From the NCBI GenBank assembly GCA_944548615.1, contig OX155952.1, positions 37,239,582 to 37,303,581 on the forward strand: 64,000 nt of DNA. Reading direction: 5' to 3'. The notes below the pieces were generated by a model. The model did not search any database. It had not been told where the DNA came from and was given only the letters and a program-made list of their open reading frames with translations. Numbering within the stretch: position 1 is the stretch's first letter; each line of letters opens with the position of its first letter. A program made the position numbers and the translations under genes. Source of the DNA: Micropterix aruncella (taxonomy: Eukaryota; Arthropoda; Insecta; Lepidoptera; Micropterigidae). Positions 43,338-54,704 of this stretch are shown here, piece after piece.

Positions 43338-46304
43338 ATGATTGATACGATAGGCGAAGAGTTAAACCTGATTGATTCTATACAAATTCCGGATATTAAC
43401 AATCCTAGTGACTGTAAAACTAAACTTAAGACAAATATTTCCAAGTGCATACTAAGTCTCAATATCCGCAGCGTTAACAAAAATTTTGATCAGTTATTAA
43501 TTCTTCTGCATTGTTTGGATCTAGACCTTGACGCAGTGGTATTAAGTGAATGCTGGATAAATTGCGCCTCCCAGATTCCACATCTAGATGGATATGACGT
43601 TAACTACACATTGAGAAACCGAAATAGATCCGACGGTGTAATCGTCTACACGAAAACATGCCTAAACGCATCAGCGAATGAGCTCGATATCGATGACGGC
43701 AATGGCTTGCAAGTAACGTACAATGATGTTAACATAATTTCAATTTATCGATCCCCTTCATTTGCAAATGCTGCTAAGTTCATAAATTCTCTTATTTTCA
43801 GCTTAAACAGCATTTGTTATGACGAAAAAATCCGTCACACTGTCATTGCCGGCGACGCAAACATAAATATATATGGAAATCGATCAACATTTGCTGATGA
43901 CTATGAATGTTTCTTGCATGAACTGGGTTTTGTGTCCGCCATAAATACGCCGACAAGGGTTCTTCCAAATATTGAGTCTTGTATAAATCATATTTTTATA
44001 AAAACTAAATACAACGTCACCTCTGCAGTAATACACTCCACAATTACCGATCACTATAGTACGATATTAGCCATTGATCGCGATATACAGAAAACTCAAA
44101 TAATGTACACGAAATTAAAAAAAATTGATGACTCGAAATTACTAGATCTACTGTCAAAGGAACTGTGGACAGACGTCATGGATAAATTGAATGTAGACCA
44201 AGTAACCGACAAATTTGTAGCTACCCTCCAAACACACATTAGAGACTGTACAACAAACAAACAGATCCCACATAAGAATAAAAAAATTAAACCCTGGATC
44301 ACCGCAGGGCTGGTCCAGTCCATTCATAAAAGGGATAAACTACACAGTAAAGTCAAAAAATTCCCAAACAACTTCGCCTTAAAAAGCTACTTTAAAAGAT
44401 ACCGCAATCTATGTGCAAAATTAATAACAACTGCAAAAGAGAATTATTATAAATTAAAACTACAATCAGAAAACAACGATATTAAATGTGTATGGAATAT
44501 AGTTAATGAATTGAGCTATAGGAAGAAGACAACTTCACGGATAAGCGAACTGGTCATCAATAATGAATTAATAACAGAAAACGCCAAAATAGCAAATGAA
44601 TTGAATAAATATTTCTCTAACATTGGAAAAAATCTTGCTGACAAACTATGTAGTAGATTAAATTTATGTGAAGTTAAAGTAGCTAAGAAAGTGGCTGGGA
44701 CTATTATTCACCCATTGTTCAAACTTACTAAAACCACAGAAGAAGAGGTCTATAATGCCTTAAAAAATATAAAAACAAATTCTGCTTGTGGGCTAGATAT
44801 GATAAGTGCCAAAATCCTTAAAAAATATGCTGAATATTTAGTAACTCCGCTTACCCATTTATTTAACTGTAGTTTAGCTAGTGGCATATTCCCAAGCAAA
44901 TTCAAAGAAGCAAATGTTACACCCATTTTTAAAGCTGGACTGAAGTCTGATCCCTCAAATTATCGACCGATATCAGTACTTAATGTTTTAGCCAAAATTT
45001 TGGAAAAAATAGTGAATAAACAACTCTGTACTCACCTAGAATCCAACCACATGCTATCCAAAAACCAATACGGCTTCAGATCCAAAATGGGAACACAAGA
45101 TGCAATACTAAAAATGACAGGGCATATCACTAGGTATGTAGACGCCAACAAAAAGTGTATTACTGTATTTCTTGACCTTGCAAAAGCCTTTGATACAATA
45201 TCCCATGAAATACTCCTAATGAAACTTGGGAAATATGGTATTACGGGTATCGAACTAAACTGGTTTCGCAGTTATATTGGATCTCGAAAACAGCGTACCC
45301 GGATAGGCGATTCTTTAAGTAATAGTCTTTTCAATAATCATGGGGTCCCACAAGGAAGTACTCTTGGGCCGACTCTCTTCCTACTTTACATAAATGGGCT
45401 TTGTGAAATGGATGTTGGTGCAGATATAATATCCTACGCTGACGATACTGCCCTCATATTCGAATCGAATAGTTGGGAAAGTGTATATAACAAGGCAGCT
45501 GTCGCGATGAAAAGTGTTAAGGGCTGGCTTGATTATAATCTGTTAACGCTGAACGTGGATAAAACTAAGCTTGTAGCCTTCAGCATAGATGCTCGTCAGC
45601 AACCTCCACAAAATTATAACCTAGTCCTACACGAATGCGACAGTCTTGATTGTAACTGTGTACAAATTGAGCGTGTGCCTTTTGTAAAGTACCTAGGTGT
45701 TCATGTCGATAAACATCTCCGGTGGCAAATACATATCGGAAAGGTCGCCGAAAAAGTCCGTAAATTAATATATATTTTCAGGAGTATCAGAAATGTCCTT
45801 GATATAAAAACTCTGAGATCCATATATTGTGCTTTGGCACAGTCACTTATGATGTATGGCAATATCGGTTGGGGCGGTGCGGCTAAACTGCACCTAGACC
45901 CACTAGTAAAAGCTCAAAAAGCGGTAGTGAGAGTTATAAACAGAAAACCGTATCGCTACCCATCCGATTTACTTTTCAATGACTTCCAGATACTTGATAT
46001 CAGACAGCTGTACATAAAATCGATTGTCACTTATTTTCACCACGACACAGATCGGCATTCCAGCCGAGATCACAAACACGACACAAGAAAAAAGCAAACC
46101 CAGAAGCAAATTCGGACGAACACAAGGTTTGCCCAGAGACATTATTTGTTTCTGGCCCCTCGAATGTATGATGCATTCCTTGCGACACTCACCGAAGGGC
46201 AGAAGCTGAGAACCAGTACCGCTTTCAAAGCTGAGGTCACAAAATGGTTACGTGGAAAAAGTAGAGGCGAATGCGAAAGGCAGCTCATGGAAATTGTGTC
46301 TTAA
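43338..46304 (+). CDS. LINE ORF2: endonuclease and reverse transcriptase
   Basis: A 988-residue protein nicks target DNA and reverse-transcribes the element RNA from the nick. The N-terminal endonuclease shows LNIRSVNKN, LSECW, IAGDANIN and ITDHYSTI (catalytic Asn, Glu, Asp/Asn, Asp-His). The polymerase follows from about residue 490: VTPIFKAG, SNYRPISVLN, QYGFR, VFLDLAKAFDTISH (first Asp pair), HGVPQGSTLGP and SYADDTALIF (YADD box). The thumb region has VKYLGVHVDKHLRWQIH. The C-terminus (FAQRHYLFLAPRMYDAF) matches the CR1/Jockey-type tail, and there is no RNase H domain. No stops or frameshifts. The ATG at 43338 overlaps the end of a short upstream frame. Confidence 0.94.
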   Translation: MIDTIGEELNLIDSIQIPDINNPSDCKTKLKTNISKCILSLNIRSVNKNFDQLLILLHCLDLDLDAVVLSECWINCASQIPHLDGYDVNYTLRNRNRSDGVIVYTKTCLNASANELDIDDGNGLQVTYNDVNIISIYRSPSFANAAKFINSLIFSLNSICYDEKIRHTVIAGDANINIYGNRSTFADDYECFLHELGFVSAINTPTRVLPNIESCINHIFIKTKYNVTSAVIHSTITDHYSTILAIDRDIQKTQIMYTKLKKIDDSKLLDLLSKELWTDVMDKLNVDQVTDKFVATLQTHIRDCTTNKQIPHKNKKIKPWITAGLVQSIHKRDKLHSKVKKFPNNFALKSYFKRYRNLCAKLITTAKENYYKLKLQSENNDIKCVWNIVNELSYRKKTTSRISELVINNELITENAKIANELNKYFSNIGKNLADKLCSRLNLCEVKVAKKVAGTIIHPLFKLTKTTEEEVYNALKNIKTNSACGLDMISAKILKKYAEYLVTPLTHLFNCSLASGIFPSKFKEANVTPIFKAGLKSDPSNYRPISVLNVLAKILEKIVNKQLCTHLESNHMLSKNQYGFRSKMGTQDAILKMTGHITRYVDANKKCITVFLDLAKAFDTISHEILLMKLGKYGITGIELNWFRSYIGSRKQRTRIGDSLSNSLFNNHGVPQGSTLGPTLFLLYINGLCEMDVGADIISYADDTALIFESNSWESVYNKAAVAMKSVKGWLDYNLLTLNVDKTKLVAFSIDARQQPPQNYNLVLHECDSLDCNCVQIERVPFVKYLGVHVDKHLRWQIHIGKVAEKVRKLIYIFRSIRNVLDIKTLRSIYCALAQSLMMYGNIGWGGAAKLHLDPLVKAQKAVVRVINRKPYRYPSDLLFNDFQILDIRQLYIKSIVTYFHHDTDRHSSRDHKHDTRKKQTQKQIRTNTRFAQRHYLFLAPRMYDAFLATLTEGQKLRTSTAFKAEVTKWLRGKSRGECERQLMEIVS

Positions 46305-46810
46305 AATAATAAAAAAGAATTTTTTTTGCAATGATTTATTTTTGTTTATTTATATATTATTATGTAAGTATATATACAGTATATATTGAATATAGGTAGA
46401 TACATTTTGTATATATGTATGTGTGTGTATGTGTATATATATATTTTATATGTATAAGTGTGTATTTATATATAAATATATCTATATATTATAATGCCTA
46501 TGTAGGTAATTACCCTTTTATCCTTTTAACTAATATTAGATGTCTTTTTCTTCAAATTTTCTTAATTATGTTGCTAATTTTTTTTATTTTAACCGAAAAT
46601 TTATAAAAAATTGTACTATGTAACAAATATAAGTGTGGTATCACTCCAGAACAGACTGTAGTCTAGTGGAGCTGATAAAATCCATCAAATCTGTACTTTC
46701 TTTGCTTCACAAACAATGACTAAGTATTTGCTCTTTTTTACACTGTGTTATTTGTGTCAACATTGTAAATTTTTATTTTGGATTTAAATAAATAAAAAAA
46801 AAAAAAAAAA
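46305..46810 (+). other. LINE 3' UTR and poly(A) tail
   Basis: An AT-rich 3' UTR has TATATG-type simple sequence at 46360-46490. ATTTAAATAAATA then comes just before a 17-base A run ending the element. Confidence 0.8.
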
Positions 46811-46962
46811 CTGGAAGTGCGCAAGTGTCGGCCCGCTCGGTAGCATACCTGGCTATCGGATAAGGCGTTGGCCTCTTACGGGCATGTGTCGGAGCTTGAC
46901 GATGGCCTGTTTTGTTCTAAGTTTTCTGCGCTCGCCTCACGGGAGACACAATGATCAAATTT
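46811..46962 (+). mobile_element. Family A copy A7, right part
   Basis: This continues A7 beyond the LINE: CTGGAAGTGCGCAAGTGTCG, GATAAGGCGTTGGCCTCTTA, GGCCTGTTTTGTTCTAAG and CTCACGGGAGACACAATGA. The final GTGACGGGCTCGCCCG end is missing or unrecognisable, so the copy is truncated or decayed on this side. Confidence 0.75.
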
Positions 46963-49405
46963 CAAAACGTGAACTCGCGAGTATTCGTAAATCGGTATTC
47001 GGAAATCTATAAATTTAGACAAGCTTAATGAGGACTGGAAACCAGACCCTCATAATCTAAGTGGTGATTCGATGAGATCTATCAGTATTTTTTTAATAAC
47101 GCACAAAACACGCGGGTTTTACCTAACTGGTTTGCGGGTTTGCGGCGAAATTTTCCGAGTACACGCGGACTTAATCGTACAGATTCCTAATGTGACAATA
47201 CCAACTATTCCACCTAAAGACGAGGTACTACACCATATTGAGCATTATCACCGGATCTTTAGCACCGGATAGTAGAATATTTTAGCATTCGGATATTATC
47301 TTTAACACCACTTAAACACACCACCAAAATAAAAATGTTTTTATTTTATAATAAAATGTTTACATTGACAGTTGAAATAATAGGAAACAAAAAAATACCA
47401 TAATTTAAAAATAAAAATGGTGAAGCGTCTTTGTAAATATCCCAGAAATAGTTAGTTGAGCAAAGCTTATCTAACTACATCTAACTACATATATCACATA
47501 CATTCAAGGTAGGTTATTTAAAAAGCTGCAAATTTTGGGGCGTGAGATCTGTGCCAGTTTCAGCACTACCAGCGCCTAGGGCGAATTTCTACGGCGTTTC
47601 CTATCTGCCATTCAAACCTATAAGAATATAAAGCAAGTGATACAATAAAATATCCATATAATAAAAAAATATAAAAAAGAAATGTAGCCATTCAATAGGC
47701 GAAGTTTTTATTACGATTCAAAAGTGTATGTTTTCCGCAATTTCATTTTCGATTGACAAAGTTGCCAAGTTTGTTAATTTAGATTGAAATATTGTCGATC
47801 GCAGATGTTTTTAAAAGTTTAAGCTTAGAAAAACTCTTTTCCCCACTAGCAATCGTTACAGGTAAAGTGATCAATATTCGCAATGCTATCCATACGTTTG
47901 GATACAGTTTTTTTAAGTTGCGATCTTTTATAAAATTTAAAATTTAGGTATCATCGCAACATTGAATGCTATCTAATAATTACAATCTAATCAGCTCATC
48001 CAGTCCACGAATACAATTTTAATATCAAACTTGTGTAGTATCGATCGCCGAAATAGATAAGACAACTGCTAAATTAACCAACCTACTAAAAAAAATAATG
48101 TTAAAGCACGCATGTTACCTACCATATCCAATACAGTTCAGAATGGTATCTCATAAAATATAATAAAGAAATCAGCGAAAGAAATCAAAACGACATAGAT
48201 CAGAATTAATTGCGATTTCAAGCATAAATAAGGGAATCAGACATCAAAGCAGACTTCAAGGTTAAAATTTCATCTTCCGGAAAATTCACAGTCTACAAAT
48301 CATAAAGCAAGAATAGAAAAAAAGGTTCCCAACTGCCTCATAAAGTAAAAATTACAAAAATTACATGAATTAATGATAACTGTCAAGAAAAAAACATTCT
48401 GGTGCTATCTGATGCTAATGGGAAAACTTGCGGCAAAAACCTTAACCGATTGCTCTATACTCATCAATCCATTGCTATAATCACATCTGGAGCGCCCCAA
48501 TGTCTTATAGCCTAGAATCATTTAAATTCTCTCTCTAATAACAATGAGACATCATTTTGTTCTTACCGGTGGCATTCACAGCTATTTCAAAACTGATAAA
48601 ATAAGAGTTGAAAAGGTTGAGCTGTTCGATTAAACTTAAATTAATTATTGAAAACGAATAAAAATACAAACGCTCTCATAATATAGATCTTTTACAGATT
48701 AGATTACAAGGTACTGTTCAGATATATGAGATTTTAAAAAATATTACCTAATATATTGTCAATTTGATCATGTAAAATTTATTCGGACAACGGATTATCT
48801 GCTACATCATACATCTTGCAACATAAATGTAGTTAAATGCACGTATAATAAGATTAAAATCTAAATCAGATAGAGATGTTTGGGGACACTTTACCCAAAT
48901 GCTTAATGATTATACCTACCCTTATACTACCTGTTGCATAGGAGTAGTAGCTGCTACTACTACAGTACCTTATAGTAATAGCTGCTTGCAACATGTTTTT
49001 TTTCTAGGTGCAATAAAACCGGAGAAATTGTTCCCATTCTCGCACAATGTATAAATATTTTTATCACTCTCTGCTACCTTTCTTTTTAAAAAATATTTGA
49101 ATAACCTGTATTTAATAGACTATCTACCATCTTGGACAGTTTTAAGATAACAACGAATAATTAGTTTGGATGCAGAAAAAAACATCTACGACAATGGCCG
49201 TAAGCACACTGAGCAGATTTTGGTACAATTGGATAAATCAAAAAACTGTAATTATTATGTATTTTTTTCCTTGCCTACCATTTACTACACATACACTCCT
49301 ACATTTTTTGTGTGATCTATCAAAAGCCTTCGAATCGGTAAGTCGTAGTTTTCATCTTGAAAATCTGGAGAGTTAAGACATTAGAGGCAAGGCACACAAT
49401 ATTGA
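46963..49405. other. 2.4 kb stretch without recognised genes
   Basis: No coding frame with a known pattern or paired ends was seen. A small perfect hairpin AGTAGTAG-CTG-CTACTACT lies near 48943-48961. Confidence 0.45.
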
Positions 49406-49412
49406 TTCACTC

Positions 49413-50257
49413 TTACCAATAAAATTATCTTATAACCGCGTTAAACCCTTGTTATTGTTATACCCGGTATAGCCGAGTTATAACGAAGTTGTAAAATCGT
49501 GACCAATAAATCAGTTATAACGCGGTTATAACTACTCCCTGAAACCAAAGACAAGTCATATTTCTAGCATGGCAACGCCCGCTTGGAAGCAGTGTGGCCA
49601 ACTGAAGCGGCATGAAATGCACATGATATGTCACTTTTTGTTGTCAGGAAGCCCGTGCCCATTGTTTTGTTACGCGAATGCTGATCGAATTTATAGTGGT
49701 ATTTTGCAGGTCAGCTTTCAGGATATCGATGATTCTTGCTGCGTATGGCTTAGTGAAACGATATTTAGTTTTAAAATTGTAATCATCCAAATCGAACGGG
49801 TCGTATCGCAATTTGAAAATTTTTGGTCGCCTATGACGACGCATTTTGATTTCTTCCAATAAATCCAGATCGATCATATCATCCAAGTCGACAAAATCCA
49901 TTATTCGGCTAAAACGCAGGATTTCACAGCAGTATAAAAGGCGTCGTAACACGGCTACAACGAAAGCGCACGATTCGCGAACGAGAAGCTCCACGTCCGC
50001 GGCTGTCAGGTGGCTGTCAGTTTGAACAGCTGTTACGCCGGTCGGCCATTTCTAAGTTAATACTCCGTTAAACCGCTGTTATACCTGGCCTAGGGGTGGT
50101 ATAGCGGAGTTATAGTGCGGATGGAAATCCAGTACCACTATTCCATGCTTATACCCGAGATGATCAGTGGTGTAAGCTATACCGCGTTTATTGGTCACAG
50201 ATTTTATTATACCTAGTAATAACAGAGGTATAAATTTTACAACTCGTTTATTGGTAA
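49413..50257. mobile_element. Internally deleted Harbinger (PIF) element
   Basis: The ends TTACCAATAAA (49413) and TTTATTGGTAA (to 50257) are inverted. The motif ACCAATAAA recurs just inside both ends (49501 and, inverted, near 50187), next to TATAACGCGG / ATACCGCG-type sequences. Inside is the start of a Harbinger-type transposase gene. At 845 bp it is far shorter than an autonomous element. A 3 bp target duplication could not be fixed with certainty. Confidence 0.65.
49644..49901 (-). pseudogene. Harbinger transposase N-terminal fragment
   Basis: The ATG at 49901 opens MDFVDLDDMIDLDLLEEIKM, then RRHRRPKIFKLRYDPFDLDD, YNFKTKYRFTKPYAARIIDI and LKADLQNTTINSISI, ending VTKQWARAS and a stop. 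This matches the N-terminal part of HARBI1-like transposases (F-x-x-R-Y-R-F-[ST]-K…I…L…[DN]-L). The DDE catalytic core is entirely absent. The 85 codons therefore represent an internal deletion derivative. Confidence 0.75.
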
Positions 50258-50259
50258 GG

Positions 50260-51955
50260 CTGTTAAGGTTTATTTGGAGAATAGATCGCAAAGGTGGAAA
50301 TTAAAGGTTTCTCAATTCTCACGATTTCTAAACGATTAACGTCCAAAGATTAAGAAACTATTGAATTTGGAAAATAAGGATAGAATTTGGGATTAAATAA
50401 ATAAGACAAGAAAGGAAAATAAGATAAAAATGGAACCTACCATAACAATTGATTTTTATAATATTTATTAATGATTTTTGTGACAATTGTATAGGAAGCT
50501 AAGACAATATAATAGTGTGCCAATACAAATTTTTGATTATTTAATTGAAAAACAAAATATAACAACTTTATTATTTTGGCAAGAAAATGATTCGAAGCTA
50601 AATGTGCTCTTGTTCAGTCCTTCAAAAACGCGGCCTTATATTTCTCAGCCAAATTAGGACAAGTATTATAATATTATTAATATTTTAATAAAAGCGGATT
50701 ATATTAACTCGTAAATTAACACAACTTTCTAGGATTGAAAATAATCGACAAAAACCTTTATTTGAATAAGCATATAAACAATAATATGCGTCTCTGCAAT
50801 CTAAGCACAGCCCACCTTTTAGTAAGACTATACATCAAAATACAAAATTTAGTAATTACTCCTAATTTGACATCAAGGTACGCGACTTAATTCGGTAATA
50901 ATACGTTGATACGTCGTGTGGGGAAATATCGACCTCGGATCGACTTAATTTAGGTAGATTCTATCTCTACGTCGAATAACCTGTACGTAAATTTATAGGT
51001 CAAGAATAGGCAATTTTTGCTGCCAAAAAATACCTCAATTGTCATCTACCACATAAGTTGAAATATTGTATAGGTAATATTGCTATATTGTTTCTAAATC
51101 CCTCTTGACTACAAGACCATTGCCTTTGGTTTGTGCTCCAGTTGTTATAACAGAGTACTGATATAACAAACAAATATAATTATAAAGGGCGATCTAATTT
51201 AACCCAACCTTAACAGATCACCGGAGCGTGCTAAAACAAGATAAAAGAGGAAGGTTCTCAGAACTTGGCATAATTCTAAGAATCTCTCAAATTAAATACG
51301 AATTGGTAGAGCGGTCTCCAATATTTATCTCGTAAAAAAGTTAGTCTTTAAGTGGGAACCTAGCCACCTGAAACGTTATAGCAAAAAAGTTTATAATGTT
51401 AAAATCATCCAAAGGCTTGTTTATAGTAACTTCGCTCAATTCAGAAAAATACCATTTCCCACTCTATTTCAGAAGTGTTTTTATTTCGTTGCTATCCAGA
51501 AATCTGTACATTCGTCATATATTTTGATTTAACAAAATATATCTTTTTTAAATCAAATGTTATTTTTGATTCACATGAACGCGATTGGCTTGCCTTAAAT
51601 TTCGTACATATATTTCTAAACAAATTATATACGGGAAGCAACCGTCAGCTACATGGCTGCATCACGTGCGTCATATATTTTTTCCGGATATTTTTTTTTT
51701 TTTTTTTTTAATGTTCACACAATAGAATACACATTCATTACATTAATTATATCACTTAGATCTGGTGAGATTGCGATATAAGAAACCTCTTTACTTAGAA
51801 TAAATAATAAGCTTACAGTCAATAGATTTCCAATTATTTTATTGGGACTTAGTAACCTTGCAAAGAATAATAAATTGCAATGTATAATTCTTAGTATAGC
51901 ACACGATTTTATGTAAACGCAGTAATGACAATTCAAAGAACGTAAATTTTTCGTC
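50260..51955. other. Spacer, nothing recognised
   Basis: AT-rich stretch with a run of about 20 T at 51690-51709. No gene recognised. Confidence 0.45.
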
Positions 51956-51985
51956 TCAATCACTTCATTTCAAGCACCTCATATA

Positions 51986-53211
51986 CCACCTTGATTAAAA
52001 AGTATCAGGAATCTATTTAGGAAATCGAAAATATATTTTTATTCCTCAAAATTGATATTGTCCCCTTTAAAGTACCTACTCCCCATCGAGTGCAACCCAC
52101 TTATGCCAGTGCTTGATCCAATCCTCGAAACATGTCTGGTACTCGATTTTCGGTATGGCCATCAGAGCGGACAGCGATTGTTCCATGACCTCATCTCGGG
52201 TGCTGTAACCCGTTTCGCGGAGTGGCTTCTCGAGTCGACCGAATAGGAAAAAGTCACAGGGAGTCAAATCAGGGGAATTAGGTGGCTGATGGATGGTATT
52301 TGTTTTGTTTTTGGCCAAAAAGTCATAGACAATGATCGCATTGTGCGACGGTGCGTTATCGTGGTGCAAAATCCACGAGTTGTTTGCCCACAAATCCGGT
52401 CTTTATTTGTGAATTGCTTCACGCAAACGTCACATAACGCCCAAATAATAGTCCTTGTTGACGGTCTGGCCTTCTGGAAGGAATTCATGATACACAACAC
52501 CTTTGTAATCCATGAAAACTGTGAGCGTCGCCTTCTTTTTCGATTGAAAAGGGCGTGATTGTTTCGGTCGCAGTCCATTCAGTGCACACCATTCACTCGA
52601 TTGATGTCTGGATTGTATGTCATACTCATAAATCCACGTCTCGTCTCCAGTAATGATCCGTTTGATGAATGTTGGGTCGAATTCAGCCTTGGAAATCATG
52701 TCTTTTGCGACGTCAACGAGGTCCCTTTCTTGCATAAAATTCAGGTCTTTCGGCACCAGCTTTGCAACGACACGTCTGAGGCCCAAATCATTAACTACAA
52801 TGTCTTGGGTGGATCCATATGCAATGTTTAACTCCTCTGCCATCTCTCTGATGGTCAATTTGCGGTTTTCGGTCAACATTTCTTTCAATTTTTTGACGTT
52901 TTCCTCAGTTTTCGATGTTGTCGGTGTGCCATTTTCGACCGACTCACGACCAGTTCTGAAGACACGTGCCAGACATAAACATTTATTTTCTATAAAGTAT
53001 TGCTGCCGAAACACCTTTTCAACATTTCCACGGTCTTCGCTCTGTTGAATCGCAAACGCGAAGCTGCAAAGATAATTCCATGTTTAAAATCGTAAAAAAT
53101 CAAGCCAGATGTCACGGACAGACGTGCCAACTTAACAAAAAAAGAAAATTGAAATCAGGAGACTGGGAGCGCCAAACGATGGGGATTCCTGATACTTCTT
53201 GATAACGGTGG
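51986..53211 (-). mobile_element. mariner element with TA duplications
   Basis: The 1226 bp element lies between TA at 51984-51985 and 53212-53213. The left end reads CCACCTTGATTAAAAAGTAT and the right end inverted reads CCACCGTTATCAAGAAGTAT, both continuing CAGGAATC, so the inverted repeats are about 28 bases. Length, TA duplication and the DD34D transposase inside all fit a mariner. Confidence 0.93.
52076..53014 (-). pseudogene. mariner transposase, two nonsense codons
   Basis: One continuous minus-strand frame runs through LTIREMAEELNIAYGSTQDI (helix-turn-helix), IITGDETWIYEYD (first Asp), VFMDYKGVVYHEFLPEGQTV, WILHHDNAPSHNAIIV (second Asp) and SPDLTPCDFFLFGRLEKPL (third Asp). The last two Asp residues have 34 residues between them, the mariner DD34D spacing. 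It ends WHKWVALDGE and a stop. Two premature stops interrupt it, a TGA after YYLGVM and a TAA after REAIHK. The first DNA-binding region upstream of 53014 is degenerate. The catalytic triad is intact but no full protein can be made. Confidence 0.9.
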
Positions 53212-53488
53212 TATATAACTCATTTAAATCAATTAAACCGTTTATTTACAAGGTATTTGAGAGATGACTTACTAGTTTAAAGTGCTTGAAATGAAGTAAT
53301 TTAATAGATATAAATGAGTTCTATTTAAACTCCTAAATCGTATGGAATATCCAAAAGTGGGGTTAACGTGCGTCACCAAAATAGTGCTGAATATGAAAAA
53401 CGCATTTGAAAAACGAAAAATTAATATTTTTTGAATTGTATTAGTCATTACAGCGTTGACATAAAATCGTCTGTTATACTAGGAATTA

Positions 53489-54346
53489 TATAGTCTACGA
53501 AATATTATTTGACAAAAGTGTCATCAGCACATTGGTACCTTTTTCACAACGATTGAGACCTTTTTCACACCTATCGTCGAATGTATAATGGCTTGATATG
53601 GTTAGACTAAATCGCCTTGATCGCTTAATAATACTAATTATTTATACTTATCAATTTTCAAGAAAAAACACTAATAATAACATTTTCTTCTATTATATTA
53701 CCGCGAGTTACTTCCCAAGGGCGAAACATATTTGACAATAGAAGAGCAAAATAAAAAGCGTGCAGAAAGACGAAACTGAAAGCTTGGACTGAACTGATAA
53801 TAATAATGCGAACGCAATGATCATTAACTTGGTAAGTAGCTAAGCGATTAGGACTATTAATTAGTGAACCCCTAACAGTTCGATTTCGAAATCATTAGTA
53901 ATTAGTGTGTATTTTAATATATTTGTATGAAGTACACATTTTACAATTATTGTTATAATTATAAAATCGAAATCTGCAATCACCGAATTTAACATGGTAA
54001 GTAGCTAACCGATTAGGACTATTAATTAGTGTAACAGTAACAGTTCAATATAGAAATCATCATTATTTAGTGCGTATTTTAATATATCTGTTTGAAATAC
54101 ACATTTTACAATTATTGTTAGGTACCTATAAATATTTACTCTGATCGTTGGTGGTATAAAGTTCAAGATGTTATGATCAAACCCGGTGCAGCGGTCAGTT
54201 TGTGCTTTTAAAGCGTTTGTTAAAGTGTTCCACGCAGGTAGAATCGATCTCCATAGTAAAATAAACGGTTACAACTTGTTGGGAATCACTGTTTATTTTA
54301 TGATATTTTAACGACACTTTTGTCAAATAATATTTCGTAGACTATA
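53489..54346. mobile_element. MITE with perfect 34 bp inverted ends
   Basis: Positions 53489-53522 and 54313-54346 are perfect inverted copies starting TATAGTCTACGAAATATTAT. The initial TA may be the target duplication of a Tc1/mariner-type element. The 858 bp body has no transposase and contains a tandem duplication of about 165 bases (GGTAAGTAGCTAA at 53831 and 53996). Identical ends point to recent mobility or gene conversion. Confidence 0.82.
53815..54121 (+). repeat. 165 bp tandem duplication inside the MITE
   Basis: The unit GGTAAGTAGCTAA[GC]CGATTAG…ATTTTAATATAT…CACATTTTACAATTATTGTT occurs twice, with roughly 10 percent divergence. Confidence 0.8.
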
Positions 54347-54704
54347 CATTGTAATTTATTATTCTTTGCATGGGATTTTTTTTGAGATTACCCAACCACT
54401 GCTATGCGAAAACGCATCCATCACCCACCCACCACCCCTAGGCACTAGATGCGCCCAAACACCACAAAAGCTAGGAACTGTACAGTGGGTGTTATATCCA
54501 CAATTCCTAACCAAAATAATAATACTTTAATTCTACCGGTAATTTGTGCTAGTGCTAATAGTAATATTGTGCTAATAGTAATAAGAATAGTATAAGTAGT
54601 TTTAAAGAATTAAATACATATACATGTATTCGTCGGTAAATATTAGTAGGTAAATAACAATTAATTACAAGCAGGCATCGGATAGAATCGGCGTTCTTAC
54701 TTTT

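Larger units (their letters stand above)
41459..46810 (+). mobile_element. Full-length two-ORF LINE (CR1/Jockey group)
   Basis: A 5352 bp element comprises a 5' UTR of 530 bases with a tRNA-like unit, ORF1 (41989-43035), a 302-base gap, ORF2 (43338-46304), a 3' UTR of about 490 bases and a 17-base A tail (46794-46810). Both ORFs are open with all catalytic motifs present, so it is young and possibly active. It is inserted in family A copy A7, and comparison with A4 and A6 defines both ends. No target duplication longer than a few bases is visible. Confidence 0.92.
51962..53297. repeat. Outer 16 bp inverted repeat around the mariner
   Basis: ACTTCATTTCAAGCAC at 51962-51977 is found inverted as GTGCTTGAAATGAAGT at 53282-53297, outside the mariner ends and its TA duplication. 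This may be an older MITE that the mariner entered. Only 22 bases separate the left arm from the mariner pair of TA, against about 70 on the right. Confidence 0.55.

Noticed and set aside
43085..43345. An 86-codon frame between LINE ORF1 and ORF2
   Set aside because: Low-complexity hydrophobic translation of AT-rich spacer; only its overlap with the ORF2 start codon is notable.
52289..53048. Plus-strand frames of 89 to 131 codons
   Set aside because: All are antisense to the mariner transposase at 52076-53014.
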